DNA of 64,000 nt from Gambelia wislizenii (taxonomy: Eukaryota > Chordata > Lepidosauria > Squamata > Crotaphytidae), in NCBI GenBank assembly GCA_030847615.1, contig JAUMIR010000001.1:259717187-259781186 (forward strand). The letters are read 5' to 3'. Within the stretch, counting starts at the first letter, position 1. Every line of letters begins with the position of its first letter. The notes under the pieces are model-generated. The model had not been told where the DNA came from and made no database searches. It saw only the letters and a list, made by a program, of their open reading frames with translations. Below are positions 63,690 to 64,000 of the stretch, piece by piece. The position numbers and the translations under genes are program-made.

Positions 63690-64000
63690 AGTTGCAATTC
63701 CCCTCCATAAACGCTTAAGGCAGTTTACAACAAACCCATAAACACAGTAAAATACAGTAATTCCAACAAAAGCTAAAACAAAAACTGATAACATATATCA
63801 CATAACAGTAAAACGGGAGCCTTCTAAAACAGAAAATACAGCCTTCATAATCAGAAAAGGATTGATGGAAGAGTATAGCTTTTACCAGACACATAAAGGC
63901 CAATAGAGAAGGAACCAACCTAAGCTGTCTGGGAAGGGAGTTGCATTAACTGGGGTGCTGCTACCCAGAAAGCTATTTGGAGCCCCCACAACCTCACCAC
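63690..64000 (-). mobile_element. L2-like LINE 3' region, running off the window edge
   Basis: 'taaggcagtttacaac' at the left and 'tgctgctacccagaaagc' near the right resemble the 3' part of the L2 at 41980. No open frame is visible. Confidence 0.45.

Overview
The window is vertebrate nuclear DNA, most likely from a squamate reptile (lizard or snake). The evidence is spliced genes with GT-AG introns plus a characteristic repeat mix: CR1, L2, L1 and RTE/BovB LINEs, Penelope-like elements, DIRS retrotransposons, a Sauria-type SINE, and many Tigger-like and hAT-like MITEs. I cannot name the species. No prokaryotic operons, CRISPR arrays or rRNA genes are present.

Three protein genes lie on the + strand in the order PGAP1 - C2orf66 - GTF3C3, the same order as in the human 2q33.1 block. 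PGAP1 enters from the left: its last three coding exons (265-479, 1233-1337, 2700-2838) encode the C-terminal membrane segments of the ER GPI inositol-deacylase. C2orf66 is a compact gene: a TATA box at 27047, a non-coding first exon, and two coding exons (27459-27581 and 28467-28646) for a 100-residue protein with a signal peptide. GTF3C3 (TFIIIC102, a TPR subunit of the RNA polymerase III factor TFIIIC) starts at 36113 in a CpG-rich promoter with a palindromic NRF1-type site. It runs off the right edge after 11 coding exons (about 497 codons), all of which join in frame. Its third intron uses a GC-AG donor and its third exon has an NAGNAG acceptor.

Most of the rest is mobile DNA. Between PGAP1 and C2orf66 lie two decayed DIRS-type tyrosine-recombinase retrotransposons. 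The one at 7.3-12.5 kb is 5'-truncated and has a piece of Penelope RT inserted in its own RT. The one at 18.3-24.2 kb keeps the full terminal and internal complementary architecture and carries a 232-bp Penelope insertion flanked by a perfect 11-bp duplication. Between C2orf66 and GTF3C3 are a 1-kb inverted-repeat structure with a 155-bp tandem duplication, CR1 tails and MITEs. Two inverted copies of one hAT MITE bracket GTF3C3 exon 1.

GTF3C3 intron 1 (9.2 kb) is the densest repeat zone: a Sauria-type SINE, two Penelope inverted-pair units (one split by a TA-flanked transposon full of GC-rich hairpins), an L1 fragment, and two L2 copies facing each other. Introns 3, 5 and 6 hold a young-looking L1 insertion with a 16-bp target duplication, a CR1 copy that begins only about 7 bp after the exon 5 splice donor, and a CR1 copy with a 1023-codon uninterrupted reading frame. 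I see no new multi-gene system. The most notable items are the Penelope inverted pairs with hammerhead-like cores, the DIRS architecture, the open CR1 and the non-canonical GTF3C3 splice sites.
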